31,582 nucleotides of DNA from Reticulitermes lucifugus. Lineage: Eukaryota; Arthropoda; Insecta; Blattodea; Rhinotermitidae. Below, piece by piece: positions 21,621 to 31,502 of this stretch. The translations under genes and the position numbers were made by a program. The notes under the pieces are model-generated. The model had not been told where the DNA came from, did no database searches, and saw only the letters and a list, made by a program, of their open reading frames with translations. The first letter of the stretch is position 1. Each line of letters begins with the position of its first letter. The DNA is taken from positions 1 to 31,582 of the forward strand of contig JAKCWW010006707.1 of assembly GCA_026260175.1 (NCBI GenBank). The letters run 5' to 3'.

Positions 21621-22160
21621 ATGTATATATATATATATATAGTATGTCTCTTCATGAAAATTCATGATAGACGATCGGTTGGACATGTTTTCGCCATAAA
21701 CCGTTTTCAATTATTTGCTGCTACAGAAATGTACTTCATTATCTCAACATCGCCTGGGTACGATCCTATAACTTCCAGCATTCTGAACAACAAAACGCTT
21801 CTACTGGCGAAAGCGTGCTCATCCGGACATTCCTGTGCAGAGAGCGCAATTTCCCGGGGGCTGCAGTACATGACATGCGGGAACACACAGGACGCTTTGA
21901 ACTTCATGCATACAGGACTTCCTTTGTTTCTGTACCACATTCCTCATCCACTAAACGTTGTGGTTTCACTACTCTTAAGAGAATTCCATCCCTATAGCAC
22001 GTCTCGTCCCGACACAGAATTTACGTGGTTTACATACATCTCTCCCAAAGGAAAGAACTTTGTGACTAGAAAAATGGCAAAAGTACGCACACATATCAAT
22101 GGTCTTGTCCAGCCATACTTTTACTACTGCTGCGATTTAAACATCCCTGACCCAGTCTGA
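21621..22160 (+). CDS. Longest ORF in window (179 codons), unknown, possibly not coding
   Basis: The frame opens in the TA microsatellite, so the first ATG (21621) is almost certainly not a real start. Later methionines at 21654 and 21729 are alternatives. A reasonable 3' splice site (TTTGCTGCTACAG, ending about 21725) would make 21726 onward an exon. The frame ends at TGA 22158-22160. The peptide has eight cysteines and a segment with helical, repeat-like spacing (CGNTQDALNFMHTGLPLFLY), but I identify no domain. A 77-codon antisense frame and a 60-codon third frame overlap it, which points partly to local base composition, since this part has more GC than its surroundings. Length is the main argument for it. 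Coding status is undecided. Confidence 0.25.
   Translation: MYIYIYIVCLFMKIHDRRSVGHVFAINRFQLFAATEMYFIISTSPGYDPITSSILNNKTLLLAKACSSGHSCAESAISRGLQYMTCGNTQDALNFMHTGLPLFLYHIPHPLNVVVSLLLREFHPYSTSRPDTEFTWFTYISPKGKNFVTRKMAKVRTHINGLVQPYFYYCCDLNIPDPV
21624..21641. repeat. (TA)9 microsatellite
   Basis: Nine TA units without interruption. Confidence 0.95.
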
Positions 22161-22737
22161 TTGTGAAGTAGCAAGCGCCACATCAAATGGGAGAATGTAG
22201 CGCTGTTGTCAGATATCTATTCTTTTAAGTCCAAGCGTAAAGTAGTGCAGTCTAAAGCTTGTAGTGATTGTAGTAAACAATTGTCCATCAGCGGATTGCA
22301 CGCTAGATAATTCTCTCACAAAGCATACAATTATTTACACGCGTAGCAAACACGTGAATCAAGATCAATCACTCTACGCTGTCACAACGTGTAGTGTATA
22401 TTTATAGCTTCCTCTTACTACTAGTGAGTATAAGAGATCAGAAGAGGTTATTTGCACAAAGGAAGACATCGTGAATAGTAGGATGCCAAAATAGTTACCA
22501 GAAATGAACATCTAAGAAGATTAAAATATATCGAATGAGAAAATTAGTTAAAGGGCCTACATATCTGGCATGATAGCAAACATGCATGACGGGTAAGCTC
22601 GGAAAACACCGAACTACATTTTACTGACATCCGACACGATGCAAATATGAACTGAATCAAATCTCTTTTCACAGACACAAACAGAGGCACAAATAACAAC
22701 ACTAACAAACAAAAGAATTGAAAACGAGAAGTGAGAA
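22161..22737. other. Non-coding stretch
   Basis: No gene or repeat recognised. Stops are frequent in all frames. Confidence 0.6.
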
Positions 22738-22938
22738 ATGGCCATAAAAGTGTTTCCTAAAATAATTCTACAATGTTTCAACATTAAAGTCCAATTATTA
22801 TCACTAATTCAATATGGATCGAGACCAATGGCAAAATACAGAGGTTTGGAGAAGAGGATGCGAGAAAGAGCCGAGAGAGCTGTAATTCACTCGCAAACAA
22901 AAATATGGATTAAGTACTTAATGACAGATACAATTTGA
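22738..22938 (+). pseudogene. Possible non-LTR retroelement C-terminal fragment
   Basis: The 66-codon frame reads FNIKVQLLSLIQYGSRPMAK, then a run starting LEKRMRERAERAV. The pattern FN.KV......YG followed by a charged LEK..ARFLKR-like helix resembles a segment found near the C-terminal end of some arthropod reverse-transcriptase ORFs. Similarity is weak, no catalytic residues are included and no neighbouring part of such an element is visible. It could be chance. Confidence 0.22.
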
Positions 22939-23426
22939 GATCTCAGTAACGCCACCATGTAACACACAGAGTTACACCTAAGGCGCCGGTCTTCCAAATA
23001 GCAGTCTCGTAATACCTTTCTTCACAAAAATAAAAACCTGGGGAAAACCTTTCACCAAGTTTGCCGTATAAGAAGATAGAGTTCAGTAAGTTGAATTCAA
23101 CGAAACTTTTCAGTTGTGCAAATGCTAGCGGCTGGACAACTTGGAAATCAGTTCGGCGACGATGTTGTTTCCACCAAACTGTAGGTGACTTCGATCCATA
23201 TGTCTTTAAGCTAAGTTTTCGAAAATGGCATTGATATTATATGAGACAATTTTCTTTAATTACAAAATAAAGTATGCTATGACATCACCATGCCATCTAT
23301 GTATCTGTGTGCATACCGGAACCAGCTGTCCGGTATGCCGTCATAAACAATGTGAAGTTATATATTCTAATTCACAATTTTTAAAAAACCAACAAATGCA
23401 CTATATTATCAATTATTGTTCATTAT
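22939..23426. other. Non-coding stretch
   Basis: Nothing recognised. A 92-codon forward frame (23225-23503) runs into the hammerhead-like copy and encodes no known domain. Its CHLCICVHTG..CPVCRHKQC cysteines superficially suggest a zinc finger. Confidence 0.5.
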
Positions 23427-23468
23427 CCCCTACATATGTTTCGGTTCCAGTTGAACCATCTTTAGGGG
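23427..23468 (-). ncRNA. Hammerhead-ribozyme-like motif, copy 4
   Basis: On the minus strand: CCC(C), then CTAAAGA, one T, GGTTC-AACTG-GAACC (perfect 5-bp stem II), GAAACATATGTA, GGGG. All three hammerhead elements can be drawn: stem I CCC/GGG, stem II, and a 2-bp stem III (AC/GT) closed by ATAT, with GTA as cleavage triplet. The only core change is G5 to A in the first box, plus the extra T before stem II. The G5 change should inactivate it. Confidence 0.5.
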
Positions 23469-23712
23469 ATCAAGGTTACATTCAGATTACATCCATTAGT
23501 TAATCTGATGATACAGTATATTATCAAGTTACTATCACATTAACTGGCTACAGTGCAAGTATACAACGAAGTTTATGCACATTTGATTCACTATCATTGG
23601 TTCTAACGTGTACAGATAAGAAATAATGAATGCCATACACGTATAACATCGTAGAACTGCATTTTAGGAGGAAACACATAAGTGTTGTATGTGTCCCTTG
23701 TAGCTGTGTTTT

Positions 23713-23750
23713 TCCCTGGTTATGGTCCTGATAGAGCGAAACATGTAGGA
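23713..23750 (+). ncRNA. Hammerhead-like motif, copy 5 (inverted partner of copy 4)
   Basis: TCC, CTGGTTA, T, GGTCCT-GAT-AGAGC, GAAACATGTA, GGA. Stem I TCC/GGA pairs. Stem II pairs with one wobble and one mismatch. The second box is intact. The first box differs from CTGATGA at the two bases A6 and G8, so it should be inactive. It faces copy 4 about 250 bases away in the opposite orientation, like the inverted arrangement of the 7.1-7.4 kb element. Confidence 0.4.
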
Positions 23751-26511
23751 GACTGTAATAATATATAACGCTACTGTAAACCAACTATTAAAAGTGTATT
23801 TAGTTGGACTTTTTAATAATAATCTTCTAACGTCTTTAGAACGAAATTGTGATAAAGTTTACTGCTATGATTTAGCAGGTCCTATTTAAGGTTATTTGAC
23901 TTCTCCGCCCCTGATGTGTCCAGTGCTGAGAATAGTAAAAGTACAGAGGTGACAGATGGAAAAGTTTCGCGATTGATGTTGGGTCTTACAAATCTTGTCC
24001 CGGTGCTAACACCCTATACAGCGCCTCCATTACGACTTTTTTTTTCCTTAGTCCTTGTGGACTGAAGTCGAGGCAGGTTCACTTTAAATGAAAAGTTGCT
24101 ACAGTAAGCGAGGAATGGAAGTCGACATTGCTCATGAGGGTAGGCGTGAGCAGTACTAGCAGAATATGGAAGGCTTCAGTTTGTAACACACTGGCAGCAT
24201 TACTGAGCCATCGTGGCACCCACCATCCTAAGCGCCTGTTATATACTGTTACATCAAAGTCGCCGTAATTTTATTTCACCATAAGCAGTAATAACGATCA
24301 GGTGGAAGCGCATATTTTCGAGATGGCTGCAATATTCTTACAACGTACTTTAGGGATCAAAAGTAATACATGGTAACAAGTGTTGCAACAATTATCAGCT
24401 TTTGTTTAAGATGAGTTTGTGGAACGTAAACTAAAAATATGGCGCAATTTGCTTCAGCTTTCGGTTAAGCTGACAAAATAACTAGTTACAAGCGCATGGT
24501 CTTCACTGATAGTTCGTTATCTTACCAAGAAACGTTCAGCCTTTTATGGAGACCAAAGTTACATTACCTTTTCGGAGAAGCATCAGTCCTTCATCACCAG
24601 GGCAAACGAATTAAGCAATGCGCGAAAAAGACGATGTGGGTACAGGGCAAGGACCTTTCAGAACCAAAAGAAAGTAATTTGGGTGTGGGACAAGACGACC
24701 CCGGCCTGAAACGATAGGAACTAATGCAGATATAAGGACGGAGTGGGCACCGATCGATTCTCACTGTTCCTCTATTTGAAATATTCCTTCCGCGTTGGCA
24801 TTAATAATCTACTCTGCTTAGGAAAGCAGCAGGTCAGTCCGAAATGTCGTTACCTATCAATCACATTACACCACGTCACATCCCAGAATACAGTACACTT
24901 TATTTCAATAATATCCTCCAAGTTAAGCCTTTGTTTCCAAACTGTTCATTCCATTAAATATTTCCATCTATACTACGTTATATATATATATATACAAACC
25001 TAAAACTGAATACTTTCCTTTCACCTACGTACACATACATGCCAACTATAATATTACTGACGGCGTCTAAATTCTCGGTTGCTAAAACTGAAATCGAAAT
25101 ATAATAAAACATATATATCTACCGATCACAGAGCCTGTTAAATTGACATGCCCCTTACGTTGACATGTGCACGTCGACGTGTGGTGTTTATCATACTAAT
25201 TGCCATGTCGGGGGCAGACGCGGCTGCCTGCTCCTTATCACTCAGCCGCAAGCCACAAATGCGTGTCGACATTGAGTGTACAGCTCTAGTCTGAAACCAA
25301 ACTTTAGCCGTCACAGCTAAACAAATGGGAATAACACCCTGTCAGTGATGTAGTGCCTATACTTTGAGGGTATCAACCCTCTTATTGTCGTATTCGTAAA
25401 GGTGAAAATGGGGAGGAAACTTTTTGGCGGCTTTACAGAAAGCTTTAACCTCATCGCATCAACATCCAAGCCCCTATATAGGACTTTTCCCTAAGAGGAT
25501 ATATACCGTAGAACCTAGGCCGAAGCTATACTGATCCCGTGGATAACATGTTCGGTAAGCATCGCTTTGGAGCGAGACCAGGTCACGTCCCTCGTGTTCG
25601 GAATTCACAAGGAATTGACGCAGCCATGGCGTGAATATCAGCTCTCACCTCTGATCTATACTGATGCCATGGTCTCACAGATCAGCTACCTCAAAATATC
25701 CTTCGTCCTTTCATGCTTCCACCTCTAGCGTACTTCCATATTTCCCTTCCAGAAGTTCAGACATTCTGTTCACAAGAATGATTGTAGTGATAGGTCTCGC
25801 TAGGAACAGCAGCTTTGGGCTGGTTTGTAGTAGGCCAGAAGGGGATGACGCGGAATCCCCGACAGCTGTCATCCCCAACGCCAATGAGACATCTTTCGTT
25901 ACCGTGAGTATAGTGGAGGATTTAAGAATACTCGGGGTTTAATTCCACTCCCCGAAATAATGGCATGACGTGTCGGTTACAGATAGGGACAACTTTGACT
26001 TTACCTCTCATTCTAGACATCTTACCTAGGACGTTCCGCAAAACACTTCAATTACTTGTAATAGCACATGTTGACCGTACACCTTCTGAACGCTTATAAC
26101 ATAACACAGCATCCACATTGTTTACACAATACAACATGCGAAATACAAATATAAAGCGAATGATAAGAAGGGACGAAAACCAAAGAGACAGAGACATAAA
26201 CATTAAGAAAGAGATAATGGAGATAATAACACATGAGGACAATGGAATAGAATCTGAAAGAGGGAGACCAAAACCACAAGAATAGTAAAAGGTCAGGTAC
26301 TCCAAAATTCTGGCAGCTACCTGAGTACTGTAGGCGCCAGAAGGGTTATGTGAAGCAAGTTCTATACAAAGGACTCACTATAGTACACGCCACCTTACAA
26401 AATGACCTAACGCGTGGTATTTGTGCACATCTGCTTTAATGAACTAAATTTTAATCGTAATGTATTTGTGCTGTAGATTTACGTACGACGTTCGTTGCGT
26501 GCACTGCGTGA
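23751..26511. other. Non-coding stretch
   Basis: No gene supported. A (TA)8 repeat lies at 24979-24994. Patches at about 25140-25300 and 25530-25900 are less AT-rich. The latter opens a 92-codon forward frame (25664-25942) with no known domain. A purine- and A-rich block (26136-26285) encodes a 49-residue K/R/E-rich peptide ending ESERGRPKPQE, possibly the tail of an old LINE ORF but too weak to call. Confidence 0.5.
24979..24994. repeat. (TA)8 microsatellite
   Basis: Eight uninterrupted TA units. Confidence 0.9.
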
Positions 26512-26801
26512 GACACACAATATATAATTTCTTACAATGGCGCAACAGCCCCTAGTGGGCCAGTCCCTCCTAATTATCGAGACTTCACGATCACATTCAG
26601 TTAGACACACCACACTCGGTAGGACTCCTCTGGACGGGTAATCAGCCCGAAGCAGAGATCTCTACCTGAAGAAACACAACAATCACAAGAGACAGACATC
26701 CATGCCGCCGGCGGGATTCGAACCCGCAATCCCAGCAAGCGAGCAGCCACAGACCCACGCCTTGGACGGCGCGGCCACTGGGATCGACACACATAATATA
26801 T
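26512..26801 (-). mobile_element. tRNA-Leu-derived SINE, copy C (full length)
   Basis: The body spans about 26527-26785 on the minus strand. The flanks GACACACAATATATA (26512-26526) and GACACACATAATATAT (26786-26801) are a target duplication differing by a TA indel. The A box is the complement of 26767-26777 (TGGCCGCGCCG). The B box is the complement of 26714-26724, GGTTCGAATCC, an exact consensus match. The B-box arms GCGGG/CCCGC pair fully. The central part contains TCTGTCTCTTGTGATTGTTG and a CCGTCCAGAGGAGTCCTACC block shared with copies B and D. The 3' end reads GGGGCTGTTGCGCCATTG. It is the best reference copy for this family. The reverse frame 26601-26852 is just a reading of the SINE. 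Confidence 0.9.
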
Positions 26802-29800
26802 GGCAATGTTATATCGCTGTATGATTATTCTGTAGCGGCTTTCATCTTGCATGCAGCCATTCAGGCCTCATTAAAATGCAGTGATATCATCACGTCGTAC
26901 ATTCTGTTGTAAGAAATGGTAACACAGGACTAAGATAACCTGAAAATTCGCTTTCACAAACTTGCGGAATGTTACGAAGTTGCATCACCCTGCCATCCTC
27001 CTTCGTAGTATGTGGCTTGGTTCCAAACTGGCGCAATTTTTGTCAGAGAGAACAAGAGAAAAACTAAAGCGAAAGAAACTCAAATATAAAACAAATCTCT
27101 TTCTCTAACTCATTACCATACAAATGGTTGATGTCACCCTGCTTGGTCCAGCCTCATGTGAACAGGAAAGAAGGATAGGGAATGTCCTACGCTCGCATTT
27201 TTTGGATTCGCCTAGCATCGATCAGTTACAAAAGTATCGCAGTGAGAGTAGACCTGGTTATAGCCCTTTTCCCCAACTTCGACACTCTTCTCGTATCGTA
27301 TTTCCTCACTGCAAACGCTTCAGAACGAATTTCATAACCGCTGTGATCAGTTTTAGTGTGACCACTATTTTGAGCATTTGTAAATCGAATCCACTTTTAA
27401 AATAAACGGCATATATTGGGGCCTAATCTCCAATTATTTTAAAGTACACGAAGCTGTTATGTAATTTAAAACTGTGCGTATGATACTGCAGGCCTGCAGT
27501 TATCGTCCTGAAAGGGCATCAAAAGTGGAATAAAGCTGCATTTTAGAAAAATTTTAAAACACGGCGACATTTTTTGACAAAATGTAGAACTACCCACTTT
27601 TCCTACAAGGAGGGTGGGGGCAGTTTCAAAATACACTTTTTGTAAAAATTAAAAAACAAGTACATTTCTATTTTTAGAGTTTAACAAATACGTATTAAGT
27701 TAAAACCTTAGCGCTTTTCAAAATAAACTGACTTACTATCAATAAAAAATAAAACATTCCTAAGAACCTATGTTACACAATACCGAAATTCCGTTCGACA
27801 TTCACATAGATTAAAAGTTTAATTTGTGTAATCATTAGATGCTGGTGGCAAAGAGAGGTGCTGCTAACGTGTCTTGAAGTCCCTTTGTTCCTCCAGGAAA
27901 TTCTGCATCACCTACCACGACAATGCATCATCCGAAATTCATAATCCACCATCATCTGTACTTGAAGGAAAGGTCACAGCCGTGTGGTTTAGTAGTCGGT
28001 AAGTCCCTGGTTCAAGGCTCGGCCAGGAGGATGGCTATTTTAATTAACTGCTTGGTAGTTTCTCTTTCTTCCTCCAAGGAAATTCCTAATCTGACCTTGA
28101 AAATTTACGACTGCTTCGTTACACAAAATTTACAATTTACAAGTCCCAAATTATCACGCCAATAGAAAATCCACAGCTTAACCATTCCGGCATCTAGATA
28201 TTCGCGCAATTTTTTGCAATAAATTCCACCAAACCTGCTTAACTAAACGTAAATTATAACACAGCGCTTCTTAAAGCTGTATTTGACACGCTTCTTGCGG
28301 TATGTCCACACACTTATTGCGGTGCAATGTAGTTTAACACTTAAACAGAGTAAACTCCTTCAAGTTGTAACAGTTATGACTTGCATCAGGAAGGTGCCCG
28401 ATATATTATGAATATGATGGGACACATTTTCTTCCAAACCCTTACTTTTACATTTATGTTTCTCTTCAGCCCTTTCACAAAATCTTCTTTCGCCACATTA
28501 GATAAAAGGTAAAACACAACAACCGTAAAAAACATAAATTCATTTAGCACTTTTAATAGAATTGTATTAATACGTAAGTTGCGTACACTGTATTTTATTT
28601 TTCATCACAATAATTCTGGTTGATTTTTCGTACGACTTCAGAATATTCGTTATACGCAATATATGCCAACATCAAAAGTGAATTAATGTATGCTTGCATA
28701 CGCAATATTCAAAGATTAGATTTATAAGGTTTTACCCATGGTAAATAATATGGACTACAAATTCCAAACCTAATCCAACAACTTAATTCTAATTACATAT
28801 AATCTGAGACACGAAAAGTATTCTATCTTTTCTATTACACACCGCAACTGAGAAAATTCTTCTCTCTACTATTAGGCACTTGGATCGTTTATGATGCCAA
28901 AGCAGAAGCGAATAACAGACGCAGCGACATGTTTACTACCACAAAACATTCATTTCTCTCTAGGGGAGAGTAGAGGGAGATTATTTCTGCACGCAGTTAT
29001 ATAAATTGTGACAAAACACAACTGTAACAAGCCTCACTAAAATTATTAATTACTGTGAGCATTAAAAATATAAATACCTTCCTCAAATGAAAATGTAGAA
29101 CAGCGGTAAGACTTAAGAGTTGGTTAAACGGTGTGTAACAAATACTATGAGCTTAAGGCTGCAGATATCTATGTGAAATAGAATCAAGATAGCAGGTATA
29201 ATATTGGGACATAAGTTTGTGTCTAAATCCTGCTATTGCGCTGAGTTTAGCTGCTGAAGTACAATTTCTATTTCGTTCCTTAGGAACGGAATTAAGTTAC
29301 TTAGAAAAACGTTGGTGTCAAGCGTTCTGCTCTCAGATTATTTTAGACATGTTCAAACCCTGTCTTGAACAATACTGTCTTCTGTGTGTGATATTGAGTA
29401 GTCTGGTAGAAATTCACTGTCTTTTCAAAAGACAACTGCCTCCGTCAACCGCGCCCTAGAACAGGCTAGAAGAATATAATGCGACTGGAGGACAGGACAC
29501 GAATCGCTTTCTCGTGCTGCTTGCTCTTCTACCACGAAATGAAAGCAGCAGTTATCCCCTGGAACGTCTGTAAATTTCTACCAGACTACACCACGTCCTG
29601 CATTATAATACATTATTCTTCACTGTCACCGCTGTCAGAAATTCTCACATGTATGTATACTGGAAAATTACACATTTGTTGGCAGTCAGTAACGAAGAAT
29701 AACACTGGAGAGCGTAGTGACGGACATTTACGTAGTACAAGATATACTATTTACACGAGGTAGCAGCTCAACACATACAGGCTTACTACAAAAGCCTACT

Positions 29801-29856
29801 TGTCTGTATATAAATGCCAACTCCCCTAGTGACTCAGAATTTGAACACAAAAACAC
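26802..29856. other. Non-coding stretch
   Basis: No gene supported. Frames at 27124-27405, 27923-28165, 29217-29459 and 29479-29763 (80-94 codons) match nothing I know. A perfect 16-bp palindrome ACTGCAGGCCTGCAGT lies at 27485-27500. About 28200-29160 is AT-rich with no visible structure. Confidence 0.55.
27975..28050 (+). repeat. Weak tRNA-like SINE head (candidate)
   Basis: GCCGTGTGGTTTAGTAGTCGG resembles an A-box region and CCCTGGTTCAAGGCTCGG a damaged B box about 30 bases on, followed by TATTTTAATTAAC. Spacing and sequence are only roughly right. It may be an old retroposed tRNA fragment. Confidence 0.25.
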
Positions 29857-30115
29857 CGATCCCGGTAGCCGTGTGGTCTAAGGCGTACATCTGCAGCAGC
29901 TTGTTTACTCGGATCGCGTGTTAGACTCCTGCTGAGAGCATGGATGTTCGTCTCCTGTGTTTCTTGAGTGTTGTGGAGGAAGCACCTCTGAGACGAGCTG
30001 ATCACTCGTTCAGAGAAGTCCTACCGGATGCGGTGTGTCTGGTTGTGTGTTATCTAGAAACCTCAACAATGAGGCGGCCCAGGCCCGATTTGGGCTGTAG
30101 CGCCACAGAAAAAGG
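29857..30115 (+). mobile_element. tRNA-Leu-derived SINE, copy D (most diverged)
   Basis: The head reads GATCCCGGTAGCCGTGTGGT then CTAAGGCG (A box 29866-29876). The B box is eroded to GTTAGACTCC (about 29920-29929). The central block GAGCTGATCACTCGTTCAGAG is almost identical to copy B, and the end TGGGCTGTAGCGCCACAGAAAAA keeps the family's 3' signature and A-rich tail. B-box changes and the lack of a clear target duplication mark it as the oldest of the four. Confidence 0.85.
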
Positions 30116-30174
30116 GCATGAAAGTTCTCCGTCCACCTAGGTTTTTAGGCGCGTTCGCAAAATTGTGCAAAGCG

Positions 30175-30690
30175 ACTATTAGATTCGTTATATCTGTCTG
30201 TCTGTCCGTCCGTCCGTCTGTCTGTTCGCATGAAACAACTCGACTCCCACCGGCTGGATGTTCATGAAATTTGATATTTGAGTATTTTTCCATAATCTGT
30301 CAAGAAAAATCAAGTTTCATTAAAATCTGAAAAGAATAGCGCGCACTTTACATGAAGACCAATGTACAATTATGATAACATCTCTCTCAGTTCTTCTGAG
30401 AATGAGAAACGTTGCAGACAAACGTTGTACAGACAGTAAAAACACACAATTTCCAAAAATCTTGCCGTTTATGGGATAATGTGAAAAAATATGGCAGAAC
30501 CAACCATGCCACAGATGGCAATATAATACGGCTCATGGGCTTTGAATACTGGATAAGTAAGACTGCAGACACACACTCAGAATTTGTAATGCTTATTGCT
30601 TTCCACGGCAACATTGGTTAAGCGAACGCGCCTCAATATTACGTTATACGCACATTGCCTGTCTTATTGTCCACTCGCACTGTCTGGCGA
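30175..30690 (+). repeat. Dispersed repeat with TCTG tract and conserved broken frame
   Basis: It starts with a TCTG/TCCG microsatellite (30193-30224) followed by TTCGCATGAAACAACTCGAC TCCCAC and a TTCATGAAATTTGATAT word, a combination I recall from repeats in insect genomes. Further on, frame 30412-30621 reads KKYGRTNHATDGNIIRLMGF and then TADTHSEFVMLIAF. After a frame change at about 30600 the next frame continues FPRQHWLSERASILRYTHIA. I recall this peptide order from predicted proteins in insect assemblies, where it appears to be repeat-derived. I cannot confirm the family or its class here. No catalytic domain is visible. Confidence 0.45.
30193..30224 (+). repeat. (TCTG/TCCG)n microsatellite
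   Basis: Eight tetramer units, TCTG with an inner block of TCCG variants. Confidence 0.9.
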
Positions 30691-31435
30691 GTGTCAGAAA
30701 ACATAAGGTGCAGTGCGTAAAGCAATTAATGCTAAATGCATTATTTATAAGCTTTAAAAAAACATGTATAGAATTAACGAATATAAAACGAATGTAACGA
30801 ATATAAAAGCAGTTACAATCAGGAAAATAATATGTAACTATTTTCTGTATATGAAATATGCAATTTTATTACTTAATTGCTGTTTATTTAAAAGATTGTG
30901 GCCATCAGTGTGTATTTTAGGTAGTGGAAAAATGTTACTGTAAAATGATATATACATGTGTCAGAGTTAAGGTCTTTCCCTGCACCCATACAATTAATAT
31001 ATTAAGAAAATAAACTAGAACCACTGTCATAAGCCCTTAATGCACCAAAAGCCTACATGATATTTTTATCGTTCACTTGAAGTCACCCCTTGTGTTGCAC
31101 GACACAGCACGGAGTATTGATTCTTGTCTGCTCAGTCAATAAATAAAATGAAGCCATTTATAATCCAGTCAGCCGTGAGTCCTTGGCAACTTTCAAGGAA
31201 GTCGTAGAATGTGGAAACAAGAATTACGGAAGGAAACTTCATTCCTGCAGCTTGAAACCTCAAAGAATTAAAAAACGATTCTTCCCATGTGTCACACACA
31301 GGCTAAGCCAATTTATTATGTCTTTATACGTGCATGTGTACGTCGCTTTACAAAGTTGGACAAGCTTTATGTGAAATTAATTCCACAATCACTAATATCC
31401 ACATTGCAGTCGAAAAAGTGTGACTGCATGAACCC
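30691..31435. other. Non-coding stretch
   Basis: AT-rich, no gene recognised. The words ATAAAACGAATGTAACGAATATAAAAG (30783-30809, shown only in part: AACGAATATAAAA occurs twice) form a small local duplication. The 63-codon frame 31183-31374 has no known domain. Confidence 0.55.
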
Positions 31436-31499
31436 TAAAGAAGAAAGCAACCAACTCCTCCGAAACGCATGTACCTATTTGTCAGCCGACACGTCGTCA
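31430..31499 (+). repeat. TCCTCCGAAA-family repeat, copy 3
   Basis: CCCTAAAGAAGAAAGC, then ACTCCTCCGAAACG, GTACCTATTTGTCAGCC. It shares the TCCTCCGAAAcG core and the following TAYYTGYC word with the copy at 12.9 kb. An upstream CTAAAGA box stands where the hammerhead first box would be, but stem II is poor. It ends right where the reverse transcriptase fragment begins. Confidence 0.4.
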
Positions 31500-31502
31500 T
31501 AT

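Noticed and set aside
23225..23503. Cysteine/histidine cluster CHLCICVHTG..CPVCRHKQC suggesting a zinc finger
   Set aside because: Spacing fits no standard finger, the frame runs into the hammerhead-like repeat, and no homologous flanking protein sequence is visible.
25664..25942. 92-codon forward ORF in a GC-richer patch
   Set aside because: No recognisable motif or splice signals; left inside the non-coding description.
26136..26285. Basic 49-residue peptide ending ESERGRPKPQE as a LINE C-terminal tail
   Set aside because: Only the GRPK word matches; composition follows from a purine-rich block and no neighbouring RT sequence exists.
26714..26785. Genuine tRNA-Leu gene on the minus strand
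   Set aside because: A and B boxes are good, but the acceptor stem does not close and the sequence continues into a SINE body with a target duplication.
26601..26852. 83-codon reverse ORF as a gene
   Set aside because: It is a translation of SINE copy C.
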